A DNA stretch of 64,000 nt from Procambarus clarkii (lineage: Eukaryota; Arthropoda; Malacostraca; Decapoda; Cambaridae). Numbering within the stretch: position 1 is the stretch's first letter; every line of letters starts with the position of its first letter. The notes under the pieces were generated by a model. That model did not search any database and was not told where the DNA came from. It saw only the letters and a program-made list of their open reading frames with translations. The stretch covers positions 5,939,816-6,003,815 of the forward strand of contig NC_091172.1 in the NCBI RefSeq assembly GCF_040958095.1, written 5' to 3'. This document shows positions 36,346-48,540 of this stretch, one piece after another. The position numbers and the translations under genes are program-made.

Positions 36346-37131
36346 GATTCTAAATTTATGAGAAAGATTAAGACAGGATTACTTATGAGAAGGAGGACAG
36401 CAGGAGGCTACAGGATGACCCGAACAGACTGAAGTAATGGTCCAACAAATGACTAATAGAGTTTAACTCGAGCAAGTGCAAAGTAATGAAGATAGCCTTA
36501 CTGAGCAAGGTACCAGCTGGGAGAGGAAATCCGTTTGGAGTCAGGACGAAAAAAAATTCTGGGGTTGTTATCACATCAAACCTGTTCCCAGAAGTCAACA
36601 TCAAAAGGATAAAATCAGCAGCGTATGCAAGGCGGGTGAACATAAGAACTGTCTTCAGAAACTTGTGTAAGAAATCATTCAGAACCTTGTATACCTCATA
36701 TGTCAGACCAATACTGGAATATACGGCTACAGCGTGGCTTCCACATTTAGTCAAACACAAAACAAAGTTCGAAAAGTTTCAGAGGTATGCCACGAAGCTA
36801 GTCCCCGAGCTGAGAGGAATGAGATATGAGGGGAGATTACTGGAGCTGAACCTCACGATTCTGGAAGAGAGAAGAATTAGGGGGAGACTTGATCACTACT
36901 TACAAAATTCTCAGAGAAATTGACAGGGTAGGTAAAGACAAACTGTTTAACACGGGTGGTACGTGAACACAGAGATACAGGTGGAAACTGAGAACCCAAA
37001 TGAGCCACAGGTACGTTAGAAAGAACTTTTTCAGTGTCAGAGTAGTTAACAGGTGGAATGCAACAGGCAGTGATGTGGTGGAGGCTGACTCCATACACAG
37101 TTTGAAATGCAGATATGATAGAGCCCAGTAG
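36346..37131 (+). pseudogene. LINE-C RT C-terminal coding remnant
   Basis: Frames at 36486-36923 and beyond carry IKRIKSAAYARRVNIRTVFRN, RTLYTSYVRPILEYTATAW, QRYATKLVPELRGMRYEGRL and MSHRYVRKNFFSVRV-like blocks with phase changes and stops. It is collinear with LINE-B 35500-36052 but more divergent. Confidence 0.8.
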
Positions 37132-37366
37132 GCTCAGGAATCTATACTTCAAATTCAAATTAAAAAATTCAAATGTTTATTTAGGTAAAGTGCATACATA
37201 CAAAGTGTGATACAAACATTGATAGATTTATAGATAGTAGATATGATAGAGCCAAGTAGGCTCAGGAATCTATATTTCAAATTCAAATTAAAAAATTCAA
37301 ATGTTTATTTAGGTAAAGTGCATACATACAAAGTGTGATACAAACATTGATAGATTTATAGATAGA
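37112..37366. repeat. 128-bp tandem duplication
   Basis: The segment starting gatatgatagagcc at 37112 is repeated at 37240. It includes the LINE stop region plus a ttcaaattcaaattaaaaa repeat body. Two units, period 128. Confidence 0.88.
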
Positions 37367-37412
37367 GCTGGTACATAAAATGCCTAAAGCCACTATGACG
37401 CAAAGCGTTTCG
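37140..37412 (+). repeat. Unclassified short interspersed repeat in LINE-C 3' UTR
   Basis: A/T-rich sequence ending aaagcgtttcgggca splits the LINE-C 3' UTR. No tRNA-like head is seen here. Confidence 0.5.
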
Positions 37413-37491
37413 GGCAATCAGCTGATTGACAGTTGAGAGGCGGGACCAAAGAGACCAAGCTCAACGCCCGCAAACATAATTATGTGAGTAC

Positions 37492-40400
37492 ACCCACACC
37501 AACGTGCCCCCAACATCTCCCAACATCCCTCAACATCCCCAACATCCCCCAACATCCCCTAACACCCACCAACATCCCCCAACATCCCTCAACATCCCCC
37601 AACATCCACAAACATCCATCAACATCCCCAACATCCCCAAAGATCCCTCAACATCTCCCAACATCCCTCAACATCCCCCAACATCCACCAACATCCCCCA
37701 ACATCCACAAACATCCATCAACATCCCCCAAGATCCACTAACATCCCCAACATTCACCTACATCCCCCAACATCCCCCAACATCCACAACATCCACCAAC
37801 ATCACCAACATCCTCCAACATCCTCCTAACATCCACCAACATCCTCCAACATCCCCCAACATCACCAACATCCCCAACATCCACCAACATCCACCAACAT
37901 CACCAACATCCCCCAACATCCCTCAACATCCACCAACATCCACTAACATCCTCCAACATTCACCTACATCCATAACATCCCCCAACATCCACCAACATCC
38001 CCCAACATCCCCCAACATCCACCAACCTCCCCCAACATCCTCCAACATCCACCAACATCCACCAACATCCTCCAACATCCACCAACATCCACCAACATCC
38101 CCCAACATTCACCAACATCCACCAACATCCTCCAACATCCACCAACATCCTCCAACATCCACCAACATCCCCCCAACATTCACCAACATCCCCCAACATC
38201 CACCAACATCCACCAACATCCACCAACATTCAGCAACATCCCCCAACATCCACCAACATCCTCCAACATCCACCAACATCCCTCAACATCCCCAACATCC
38301 CCCAACATCCACAAACATCCATCAACATCCCCCAAGATCCCTCAACATCTCCCAACATCCCCCCAACATCCACCAACATCCCCCAACATCCACAAACATC
38401 CATCAACATCCCCAACATCCCCCAAGATCCCCTAACATCCCCAACATTCACCTACATCCCCCAACATCCCCCAAAATCCACCAACATCCCCAACATCCAC
38501 CAACATCACCAACATCCCCAACATCCCCCAACATCCACCAACATCACCAACATCCCCCAACATCCACCAACATCCACCAACATCCTCCAACATTCACCTA
38601 CATCCATAACATCCCCCAACATCCACCAACATCCCCCAACATCCACCAACATCCCCCAACATCCCCCAACATCCTCCAACATCCACCAACATCCTCCAAC
38701 ATCCACCATCATCCACCAACATCCTCCAACATCCCCCAACATTCACCAACATCCACCAACATCCTCCAACATCCACCAACATCCTCCAACATTCACCTAC
38801 ATCCCCCAACATCCCCCAATATCCACCAACATCCTCCAACATCCATTAACATCCACCAACATCCTCCAACATCCACCAACATCCGCCAACATTCACCAAC
38901 ATCCCCCAACATCCACCAACATCCACCAACATCCCCCAACATTCACCAACAGCCCCCAACATCCACCAACATCCACCAACATCCACCAATATCCTCCAAC
39001 ATCCACCAACATCCTCCAACATCCACCAACATCCACCAACATCCTCCAACATCCACCAACATCCACAAACATCCTCCAACATCCACCAACGCCCCACCCC
39101 AACTTCCACCAACATCCCCCAACATCCTCCAACATCCACCAACATCCTCCAACATCCACCAACGTCCCCCCCAACATCCACCAACATCCCCCAACATCCC
39201 CCAACATCCCCTAATATCCACCAACATCCATCAACATCCACTAACATCCCCCAACATCCCCCAACATCCCACAACATCCCCCAACATCCACCAACATCCA
39301 CCAACATCCCCCAACATCCACCAACATCCCCCAACATCCACCAACAACCCCCAACATTCTCCAACATCCACCAACATCCTCCAACATCCACCAACGTCCC
39401 CCCAACATCCACCAACATCCCCCAACATCCCCCAACATCTACCAACATCCACCAACATCACCAACATCCCCCAACATCCTCCAACATCCACCAACATCCA
39501 CCAACATCCTCCAACATTCACCTACACCCATAACATCCCCCAACTTCGCCCAACATCCCCCAACATCCACCAACATCCTCCAACATCCATCAACATCCAC
39601 CAACATCCTCCAACAACCACCAACATCACCAACATCCCCCGACATCCTCCAACATCCACCAACATCCACCAACATCCTCTAACATTCACCTACATCCATA
39701 ACATTCCCCAACTTCGCCCAACATCCCCCAACATCCACCAACATCCTCCAACATCCATCAACATCCACCAACATCCTCCAACATCCACCAACATCCACAA
39801 ACATCCACCAACATCCCCCAACATTCACCAACATCCCCCAACATCCACCAACATCCTCCAACATTCACCAACATCCTCCAACATCCACCAACATTCCCCA
39901 ACATCCACCAACATCCTCCAACATCCACCAACGTTTTCCAGCAGCCCCAACATTCACCTACATCCCCCAACATCCCCCAACATCCACCAACATCCCCCAA
40001 CATCCACCAGCATCCCCCAACATCCCCCAACATCCACCAACATCCCCCAACATCCACCAACATCCCCCAACATCCTCCAACATCCTCATCATCCCCCAAC
40101 ATTCCCCAACATCCCTCAACATCCACCAACATCTACCAACATCCCCTAACATCCACCAACATCCCCCAAGAACCCCCCAACATAAACCAACATCCACCAA
40201 CATCCCCCAACATCCACCAACATCCCCTAACATCTCTCAACATTCACCAACATCCCCCAACATACTCTAGCTTTCCCCAACATCCACCAACATCCCCCAA
40301 CACCCCCAACATCCCAAAACATCCCCCAACATCCCCCAACATCCCTCAACATCCCAAAACATCCACTTAAAATCCCCCAAATATCCTCCAACATCCCCCA

Positions 40401-43386
40401 ACATCCCAAAATATCCCCCAAACATCCCCCAACATCCCACAACATCCCCCAACATCCTCCAACATCCCAAAACATCCAGCAACATCCCCCAAACATCCCC
40501 AACATCCACCAACATCCCCCAACATCCCCCCAACGTCCACCAACATCCCCCAACATCCACCAACATCCACCAACATTCACCAACATCCACCAACATCCCC
40601 CAACATCCACCAACATCTACCAACATCCCCCAACATCCACCAACATTCCCCAACATCCACCAACATCCCCCAACATCCACCAACATCCACCAACATCCCC
40701 AATATCCACCAACATCCACTAACATCCACCAACATCCACCAACATACTCCAACATCCCCAACATCCACCAACATCCACTAACATCCCCCAACATCCCCAA
40801 CATCCACCAACATCCACCAACAACCCCTAACATCCCCCAACATTCACCAACATCCCGCAACATTCACCAACATACTCCAGCATCCACCAACATCCCCCAA
40901 CATCCACCAACATCCCCCAACATCCCCCAACATCCACCAACATCCCCCAACATCCCCCAACATCCACCAACCTCCAACAACATCCCCCAACATCCACCAA
41001 CATCCCCCAACATCCCCCAACATCCCCCAACATCTCCTAACATCCCCAACATCCCCCAACATCCCAAAACATCCACCAACAACCCCCAAACATCCCCAAC
41101 ATCCCCCAACATTCCCCCAACATCCACAAACATCCTTCAACATCCACCAACATCCCCCTACATCCAGCAACATCCCCCAACACCCTCCAACATCCACCAA
41201 CATCATCCAACATCCACCAACATCATCCAACGTCCACCAACATCCCCCAACATCCACCAACATCCCCCCACATCCACCAACATCCCCCCACATCCACCAA
41301 CATCCCCCCACATCCCCCAACATCCACCAACATCCCCTAACATCCCCCAACATTCACTAACATCCCCCCAACATCCACCAACATCCCCCAACATCCACCA
41401 ACATCCCCCAACATCCCCCAACATCCCCCAACATCTCCCAACATCCCCCTACATACCCCAACATCCCCCAACATCCCAAAACATCCACCAACATCCCCCA
41501 AACATCCCCCAACATCCACCAATATCCCCCAACATCCCCCCAACATCCAGCAACATCCCTCAACATCCACCAACATCCCACAACATCCACCAACATCCCC
41601 AACATCCCCCTACATCCAGCAACATCCCCCAACACCACCCCCCCCAACATCCACCAACATCCCCCAACATCCGCCAACATCCAGAACATCCCCCAACATC
41701 CACCAACATCCCCCAACATCCCCCCAACATCCAGCAACATCCCTCAACATCCTCCAACATCCACCAACAACCCCCAATATCCCCCAACATCCACCAACAT
41801 GCACCAACTTTCACCAACTTCCCCAACATCCCCCAACATCCACTAACGTCCCCCAACATCCACCAACATCCACCAACATCCCCCAACATCCACCAACATC
41901 CCCAACATCCCCCAACATCCATCAACATCCCCCAACATCCACCAACCTCCAACAACATCCCCCAACATCCACCAACATCCCCCAACATCTCTCAACATCC
42001 TGCAACATCCCCCAACATCCCCCAACATCTCCTAACATCCTCAACATCCCCTAACATCCCAAAACATCCACCAACAACCCCCAAACATCCCCCAACATTC
42101 CCCCAACATCCAGCAACATCCTTTAACATCCACCAACATCCCACAACATCCACCAACATCCCCAACATCCCCCTACATCCAGCAACATCCCCCAACACCC
42201 TCCAACATCCACCAACATCCTCCAACATCCACCAACATCCCCCAACATCCACCAACATCCCCCAACATCCACCAACGTCCCCCAAACATCCACCAACATC
42301 CCCCCACATCCCCCAACATCCACCAACATCCACCAACATCCCCCACATCCACTAACATCCCCAACATCCACCAACATCCACCAACATCCCCTAACATCCC
42401 CCAACATTCATTAACATCCCCCAACATCCACCAGCATCCCCCAAAATCCCCCAACATCCCCCAACATCCACCAACATCCCCCAACATCTCCCAACATCCC
42501 CCAACATCCCCCAACATCCCAAAACATCCACCAACATCCCCCAAACATCCCCCAACATCCACCAATATCCCCCAACATCGCCCCAACATCCAGCAACGTC
42601 CCTCAACATCTCACAACATCCCCCTACATCCAGCAACATCCCCCAACACCCAACACCCCCCAACATCCGCTAACATCCGCCAACATCCAGAACATCCCCC
42701 AACATCCACCAACATCCCCCAACATCCCCCCAACATCCAGCAACATCCCTCAACATCCTCCAACATCCACCAACATCCCCCAATATCCCCCAACATCCAC
42801 CAACATCCACTAACATGCACCAACTTTCACCTACTTCCCCAACATCCCCCAACATCCACTAACGTCCCCCAATATCCACCAACATCCCCCAACATCCATC
42901 AACATCCCCCAACATGCACCAACATCCCCCAACATCCACCAACATCCCCCACCATCCACCAACATCCCCCAACATCCACCAACATCCCCCAACATCCATC
43001 AACATCCACCATCATCCCCCAATATCCACCAACATTCCTCAACATCCACCAACATCCCCCTAACATACCCCAACATCCCCCAACATCCACCAACATCCAC
43101 CAACATCCCCCAACATCCATCAACATCCACCATCATCCCCCAATATCCACCAACATTCCTCAACATCCACCAACATCCCCCTAACATACCCCAACATAAC
43201 CCAACATCCCCCAACATACCCCAACATCCACCAACATTCCCCAACATCCCCCTAACATACCCCAACATCCACCAACATCCCCTAACTTACCCCAACGTCC
43301 ACCAACATCCACCAACATCCCCCAACATCCACCAACATCCCCTAACTTATCCCAACATCACCCAACATCCACCAACATCCCCCAAC
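37492..43386. repeat. 5.9-kb decamer minisatellite (accaacatcc / cccaacatcc)n
   Basis: The unit is 10 bp with 9- and 11-bp variants. The plus strand is almost free of G; the minus strand reads GGATGTTGGT/GGGATGTTGG. The 881-codon plus frame (37504-40149) and many minus frames are translations of three 10-bp units as ten codons. Confidence 0.97.
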
Positions 43387-43559
43387 AATCTCTGCATCAA
43401 CTATCATTCGTTGCCCTTTGCCACCAGAAAGTTGCTACCCTAAAAGCCGAGGCCGGAAGCGGGTGTTCTTATTCATCATTGCCAAAGGTGGACTGAAGCG
43501 AGACGGAAAGTGAGGCAATTGTTCCGCAAGGTCACAGTGTGGAGAGTGACCAAGGTCAC
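43387..43559. other. Short unassigned spacer
   Basis: I see no assignable element between the minisatellite and the gag scrap. Confidence 0.4.
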
Positions 43560-43704
43560 TCTCCCCATGGCACCTAAGGTTGACCAAGGTGAAAATTCTG
43601 GTAGTAATGTCCGTTCTCCCCAAAGATATCGTAGCCACTGTAAAAGAACAAGTCACTGTTGGGTATTGCACCCAGAAAAAAGACCTAATGCTTCAGTCGT
43701 ATCC
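43560..43704 (+). pseudogene. Gmr1-like gag scrap (zinc-knuckle region)
   Basis: Encodes PMAPKVDQGENSGSNVRSPQ, then a knuckle-like SHCKRTSHCW and HPEKRPNASVV. This is collinear with APKGEPKGNSVSNVSSPRR, CGHCNRSNHNISRCW and YPEKRPNALVV of the Gag at 18653. The first knuckle cysteine and spacing are lost. It is cut at its right end by a SINE. Confidence 0.8.
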
Positions 43705-43902
43705 TGGCCGGGGAGGATTTACTGGGCGCAAATCCTTAACTGTAGCCTCTGTTTAACGCAACAGTAAAATGTGTACTTGGTTGTAACAACGATTCTTCGC
43801 GGCGGGGATCGTATTCCAGGACCTGCCCGAAACGTTATGCGTACTAGTGGCTGTACAAGGATGTAACAACTCTTGTATATATCTCAAAAAAAAAAAACTA
43901 AC
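43698..43902 (+). repeat. tRNA-derived SINE (second family), 5'-truncated
   Basis: Starts in the B-box region (cgtatcctggccgggg) and shares its body with the minus-strand SINE at 47365-47640. It ends in a poly-A run at about 43889-43900. Confidence 0.88.
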
Positions 43903-43989
43903 ACTCAAGTAGTCTCGACGGATACAGGAAGCCGGCGGCTTGTCAATGGTCCCCACATTTGTTCTGAAAATGTTTTCCAGCTTGATTTA

Positions 43990-44163
43990 AAAATTTAACA
44001 GTTTTTTGGCATTTACGGCTTCGGCGGGTAGGCGGTTCCATGGGTTTATAATCTCAGTCCTACATTGTGGCTTGTTGAGCTTGAAACCATTGTTCCTTGT
44101 TTGTGTTACATCTGACCTTTTGAAGAAGTTGTCTGGCTCAACATCTTCCAAACTGTTTAGTAT
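43990..44163 (-). pseudogene. LINE RT C-terminal fragment
   Basis: The minus-strand frame reads NSLEDVEPDNFFKRSDVTQT, then RNNGFKLNKPQCRTEIINPW and NRLPAEAVNAKKLLNF before a stop. This is the characteristic end of CR1/L2/jockey-type LINE proteins and differs from LINE-A, B and C. The upstream side is truncated by the satellite. Confidence 0.75.
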
Positions 44164-45940
44164 CATATGAGGTATCAGGATATCATATATGCGCTAACTG
44201 GATATCATATATAAGCATCCAGGATATCATATATTAACGTGCAGTATAAGATATTAAGGCATCCACGATATCGTATATTAGCATGCAGAATAAGATATTG
44301 AGGCATACAAGATATCGTATATTAGCATGCAGAATAAGATATTGAGGCATACAAGATATCGTATATTAGCATGCAGGATAAGATACGGAGACATCCAAGA
44401 TATCGTATATTAGCATGCAGGATAAGATATCGAGGCATCCAAGATATCGTATATTAGCATGCAGGATAAGATATCGACGCATCAAAGATATCGTATATTA
44501 GCGTGCAGGATAAGATATCGAGGCATCCAAGATATCGTATATTAGCATGCAGGATAAGATATCGAGGCATCAAAGATATCGTATATTAGCGTGCAGGATA
44601 AGATACTGAGGCATCCAAGATATCGTATATTAGCGTGCAGGATAAGATATTGAGGCATCCAAGATATCGTATATTAGCATGCAGGATAAGATATTGAGGC
44701 ATACAAGATATCGTATATTAGCATGCAGGATAAGATATTGAGGCATACAAGATATCGTATATTAGCATGCAGGATAAGATATTGAGACATCCAAGATATC
44801 GTATATTAGCATGCAGGATAAGATATCGAGGCATCCAAGATATCGTATATTAGCGTGCAGGATAAGGTATTGAGGCATACAAGATATCGTATATTAGCGT
44901 GCAGGATAAGATGTTGAGGCATCCAAGATATCGTAAATTAGTGTGCAGGATAAGATATTGAGGCATTCAAGATATCGTAAATTAGTGTGCAGGATAAGAT
45001 ATTGAGGCATCCAAGATATCGTATATTATTGTGCAGGATAAGATATTGAGGCATCCAAGATATCGTATATTAGCGTGCAGTGTAAGATATTAAGGCATCC
45101 GCGATATCGTATATTAGCATGCAGGATAAGATAATGTGACATCCAAGATGTCGTATATTAGCATGCAGGATAAGATATCGAGGCATCCAAGATATCGTAT
45201 ATTAGCGTGCAGGATAAGGTATTGAGGCATACAAGATATCGTATATTAGCGTGCAGGATAAGATATTGAGGCATTCAAGATATCGTATATTAGTGTGCAG
45301 GATAAGATATTGAGGCATCCAAGATATCGTAAATTAGTGTGCAGGATAAGATATTGAGGCATCCAAGATATCGTATATTATTGTGCAGGATAAGATATTG
45401 AGGCATCCAAGATATCGTATGTTAGCGTGCAGGATAAGATATCATAGACGTCGTATATTAGCGTGCAGGATAAGATATCCAAGTTGTCGTATTAGCGTGC
45501 AGGATAAGATATCCAAGATGTCGTATATTAGCGTGCAGGATAAGATATCCATATTGTCGTATTAGCGTGCAGGATAAGATATCCAAGATGTATATTAGCG
45601 TGCAGGATAAGATATACAAGATGTCGTATTAGCGTGCAGGATAAGATATCCAAGATGTCGCATATTAGCGTGCAGGATAAGATATCCAAGATATCGTATA
45701 TTAGCGTGCAGGATAAAATATTGAGGCATCTAAGATATCGTATATTAGCGTGCAGGATAAGATATCTAAGATATCGTATATTAGCGTGCAGGATAAGATA
45801 TCCAAGATATCGTATATAAGCGTGCAGGATAAGATATCCAAGATATCGTATATAAGCGTGCAGGATAAGATATCCAAGATATCGTATATAAGCGTGCAGG
45901 ATAAGATATCCAAGATATCGTATATTAGCGTGCAGGATAA
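44164..45940. repeat. 44-bp satellite passing into a 35-bp variant
   Basis: The unit is about 44 bp (gaggcatccaagatatcg + tatattagcatgcaggataa + gatatt) from about 44200 to 45440. Then a 35-bp form lacking the tgaggcatc segment predominates to 45940. The unit contains palindromes GATATC and GCATGC. No spacers and no coding function. Confidence 0.95.
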
Positions 45941-46205
45941 CGTAAACAATGCCTCAGGCTGACATTTTCTGACTTTCGACGGCGACGTTGACATAGTTGC
46001 CGCTCGCAGCCTAATGACCTCGCGGGCTCAGTCATCTGGCAGGACTGAAACGGTTTGTCACGTTCCCTTCGCCTGATGCCTCTGTTTACTTAACATTAAA
46101 TACGTACCCAGGAGTTAGGCAACTGTTGTGGGTTGCTGGGAAGAGTCAGTAGTTGGCCGGAGGACCTCGATAAAGCTGAGTGCAGGCTTCCTGTCCCCGA
46201 TTAAT
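45941..46205 (+). repeat. Decayed SINE remnant
   Basis: 46070-46200 matches, with many changes, the body of the SINE at 47036-47279 (acccaggagttaggcaactg, ggcttcctgtcccc). The first part may be a degraded tRNA head. Confidence 0.5.
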
Positions 46206-47035
46206 GGAATTATTCATGTATCTCAAACAGAGAACAGGACTAAAATACATTCTCATTTTGTATGTATATACATATAAACTCCCATTGTGTATGTATATAC
46301 ATATACACTTTTCTGTACGAAATATATGCAAATATATTAGCTTTTAACAAATATAATTTCCAACCTTGCACCCAGCAACATACATTATTGTTGCGAAAAT
46401 ATTTTTTATCATACCTTCTTAAGTTCACGTGATAACTAAATGTGATGGCCACTGTCTCTCGTAGCCATGGCGGGGGACAGGAAGCCAATGGCTTGCGAAA
46501 GGTTCTCTGGTTCTTCCTGAGGAGTTTCTCCAGCTGTGTCGTGACCTGCAGCACCCTGGTGACCTTAATGCTGTGGGCGGAGCCGCGAGGCCGTGAAATA
46601 GCAGCAAGTGTTGTCCAGACTGAGGCGCGGTGAGGTGGCCTGCTGGGTACGTCGAGGTTATGAAGAAGTGGTCCTGTTTATGGCCGTGTGTCGCTCCGTG
46701 TTGTGAGTCTCGGTGATCTTCCAGCCCTGTTGCTTCCTGTTTGTGGCCTTGTGAGTGTCCTGGCCCTCTGTCTCGGTGATCTTCCAGCCCTGTTGTTTCC
46801 TGTTTGTGGCCTTGTGAGTGTCCTGCTGGCCCTCTGCCTCTCCTGCCTCACACACAACTTACCTCTCGGCGCATTCTTGGCGCTCTCAACTGAACTTTTC
46901 CCGAATATGGTAACGTGGTGTTGAGAGGCGAGGTCTTCCTGCCTGGCCACGCTGGTGCTACACAAGCGAGTCTTACACAACCATCACAACTTTTTCCCTA
47001 TAGGTAAAGGTTTGTTTTAATTATAATTCCAGTTG
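46206..47035. other. Unassigned region with a 63-bp tandem duplication
   Basis: Holds a short TATATACATA-type repeat pair (46258-46312) and a two-copy 63-bp direct repeat at 46708-46770 and 46771-46833 (tctcggtgatcttccagccc). No convincing gene. Confidence 0.5.
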
Positions 47036-47279
47036 TTGGGGACAGGAAGCCTGCATTTAGGCCTATCGAGGTCTCGTCTCTTGGTCAACTATTGACCTTC
47101 CTCAGGATGCAACGCACATTAATTCCCTAACTCCCGGGTTCCTATTTTACTGCTGGGTGAACAGAGGGCATCAGGTGAAAGAAAATGTACCCAACCGTTT
47201 GCGTTCCTGTCGGGGATTGAACCAGGGTCCTTCAATCCATAATGCTCCCAGGACGTAGACTGCTGTGCTACAAGTTCCA
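47036..47279 (-). repeat. tRNA-derived SINE
   Basis: The minus-strand head near 47279 has TAGCACAGCAGTCTACGTCC (A-box region) and the B box GGTTCAATCCC. The body shares the acccgggagttag block and ends in ggcttcctgtcccc. Confidence 0.8.
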
Positions 47280-47364
47280 TGTCAGAATTTAGTATAGCTT
47301 CTCCTTGTTAAGACACTTAATATTACTGAGAGGTGCTTGAGCAGGTGAGGACGTGGCCGCTCTC

Positions 47365-47640
47365 TCAAGTACTCTTTTTTCTTTAGATATATACAAGAGT
47401 TGTTACATTCTTGTACAGCCACTAGTACGCGTAGCGTTTCGGGCAGGTCCCTGGAATACGATCCCCTGCCGCGAAGAATCGTTGTTACAACCAAGTACAC
47501 ATTTTACTGTTGCGTTAAACAGAGGCTACAGTTAAGGATTTGCGCCCAGTAAATCCTCCCCGGCCAGGATACGAACCCATGACATAGCGCTCACGGAACG
47601 CCAGGCGAGTGTCTTACCACTGCACCACGGAGACTGTCTT
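47365..47640 (-). repeat. tRNA-derived SINE (second family), full length
   Basis: The minus-strand head CTCCGTGGTGCAGTGGTAAG (A box) and B box GGTTCGTATCC are followed by a body with gcgcaaatccttaactg and a tail near ctttagatatatacaag. The same family as 43698-43902. Confidence 0.88.
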
Positions 47641-47798
47641 CACTGTTGTCTAATTCAAATATAAAGGCCGGGATGAAAGGCTTTACGATGCTTTACACTA
47701 CCATCTTTCCTCTCAACTTTCCACCACATAACAGCATTGTGTTCTCTGTCAAACTGATAATGTCGTTACACACAGAAATTACAATACCATGATGTAAC

Positions 47799-47972
47799 AA
47801 ATGAACAAATCCACAAGAGCCGTAATGAGGGTTCGAACCTATGCACGGGATGTTCCCAGATGTGCCCTAGTCAACTGTACCACGACATGGTTAAAAGAAT
47901 TGGAACCTGGAGTGCTACTGCCCCCACCAGGATCCCGCAGCTTCCCCGAAGCCCAACCGGGGTTTCAGACAG
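47799..47972 (-). repeat. tRNA-derived SINE, left arm of an inverted pair
   Basis: 174 bp, with A-box-like GTGGTACAGTTGACTAGGGC and B box AGGTTCGAACCC on the minus strand. It is the near-exact inverse of 48098-48270. Confidence 0.82.
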
Positions 47973-48097
47973 CCTCCCCCCCCCCCCAATGTTCATTTGA
48001 TATATCATGCTATTGTGATTTCTGTGTATATTGAAGTAAAGGCTTAGAGGAAGAACGTGTGATTGACAGAGCCCGGGTGCATGGGGGGAGAGAGAAC

Positions 48098-48270
48098 TGT
48101 CTGAAACCCCGGTTGGGCTTCGGGGAAGCTGCGGGATCCTGGTGGGGGGAGTAGCACTCCAGGCTGCAATTCTTTTAACCATGTGGTGGCACAGTTGACT
48201 AGGGCGCATCTGGGGACATGCCGTACGTAGGTTCGAACCCTCATTACGGCTCTTGTGGTTTTGTTCATTT
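48098..48270 (+). repeat. tRNA-derived SINE, right arm of an inverted pair
   Basis: 173 bp, in opposite orientation to 47799-47972 with about 125 bp between the arms. It contains the same A- and B-box regions. Confidence 0.82.
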
Positions 48271-48540
48271 GATAATGTCATGTACAATGACATCATTACT
48301 CATAATTGTTGGTAATAGATAGCACGCTTCACGTCTCATTTTATTCGGTTTAGGTTTCTTCTTATCTATAATTTATCCAGTGATTTATTTGGTCCATATT
48401 TTGTAAAATAACTCACTTAGCTTTATGTTACCTGATCAGGTACTCGTGTGGTACTTAAACCCTTAGAGAATTCCATGGATGTACGCATTTGAAAAGTCAA
48501 ATGTAACACATACAAGAGCCAACTTTTTCCAGTTCATCAA
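48271..48540. other. Unassigned sequence
   Basis: I see no recognisable feature. Confidence 0.4.

Larger units (their letters stand above)
36346..37490 (+). mobile_element. LINE-C: third LINE copy, strongly 5'-truncated
   Basis: Begins just after the RT catalytic block (RKIKT, equivalent to RRIKTEED in LINE-B) and continues through the C-terminal region to a 3' UTR with gggaccaaagagaccaagct near 37443-37462. A separate repeat (37140-37412) interrupts its 3' UTR. Confidence 0.85.

Noticed and set aside
37504..40149. 881-codon frame rich in Pro, Thr, Ser, His, Asn
   Set aside because: Three 10-bp repeat units equal ten codons, so the frame stays open by arithmetic; similar long frames exist on the other strand.
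44164..45940. CRISPR-like regular spacing
   Set aside because: Units are adjacent with no unique spacers, the context is eukaryotic, and there are no cas genes. The same reasoning excludes the 30-bp array.
46442..46980. Small frames around 46442-46980 as host genes
   Set aside because: They overlap on opposite strands, include a simple 63-bp tandem duplication, and show no recognisable domain.
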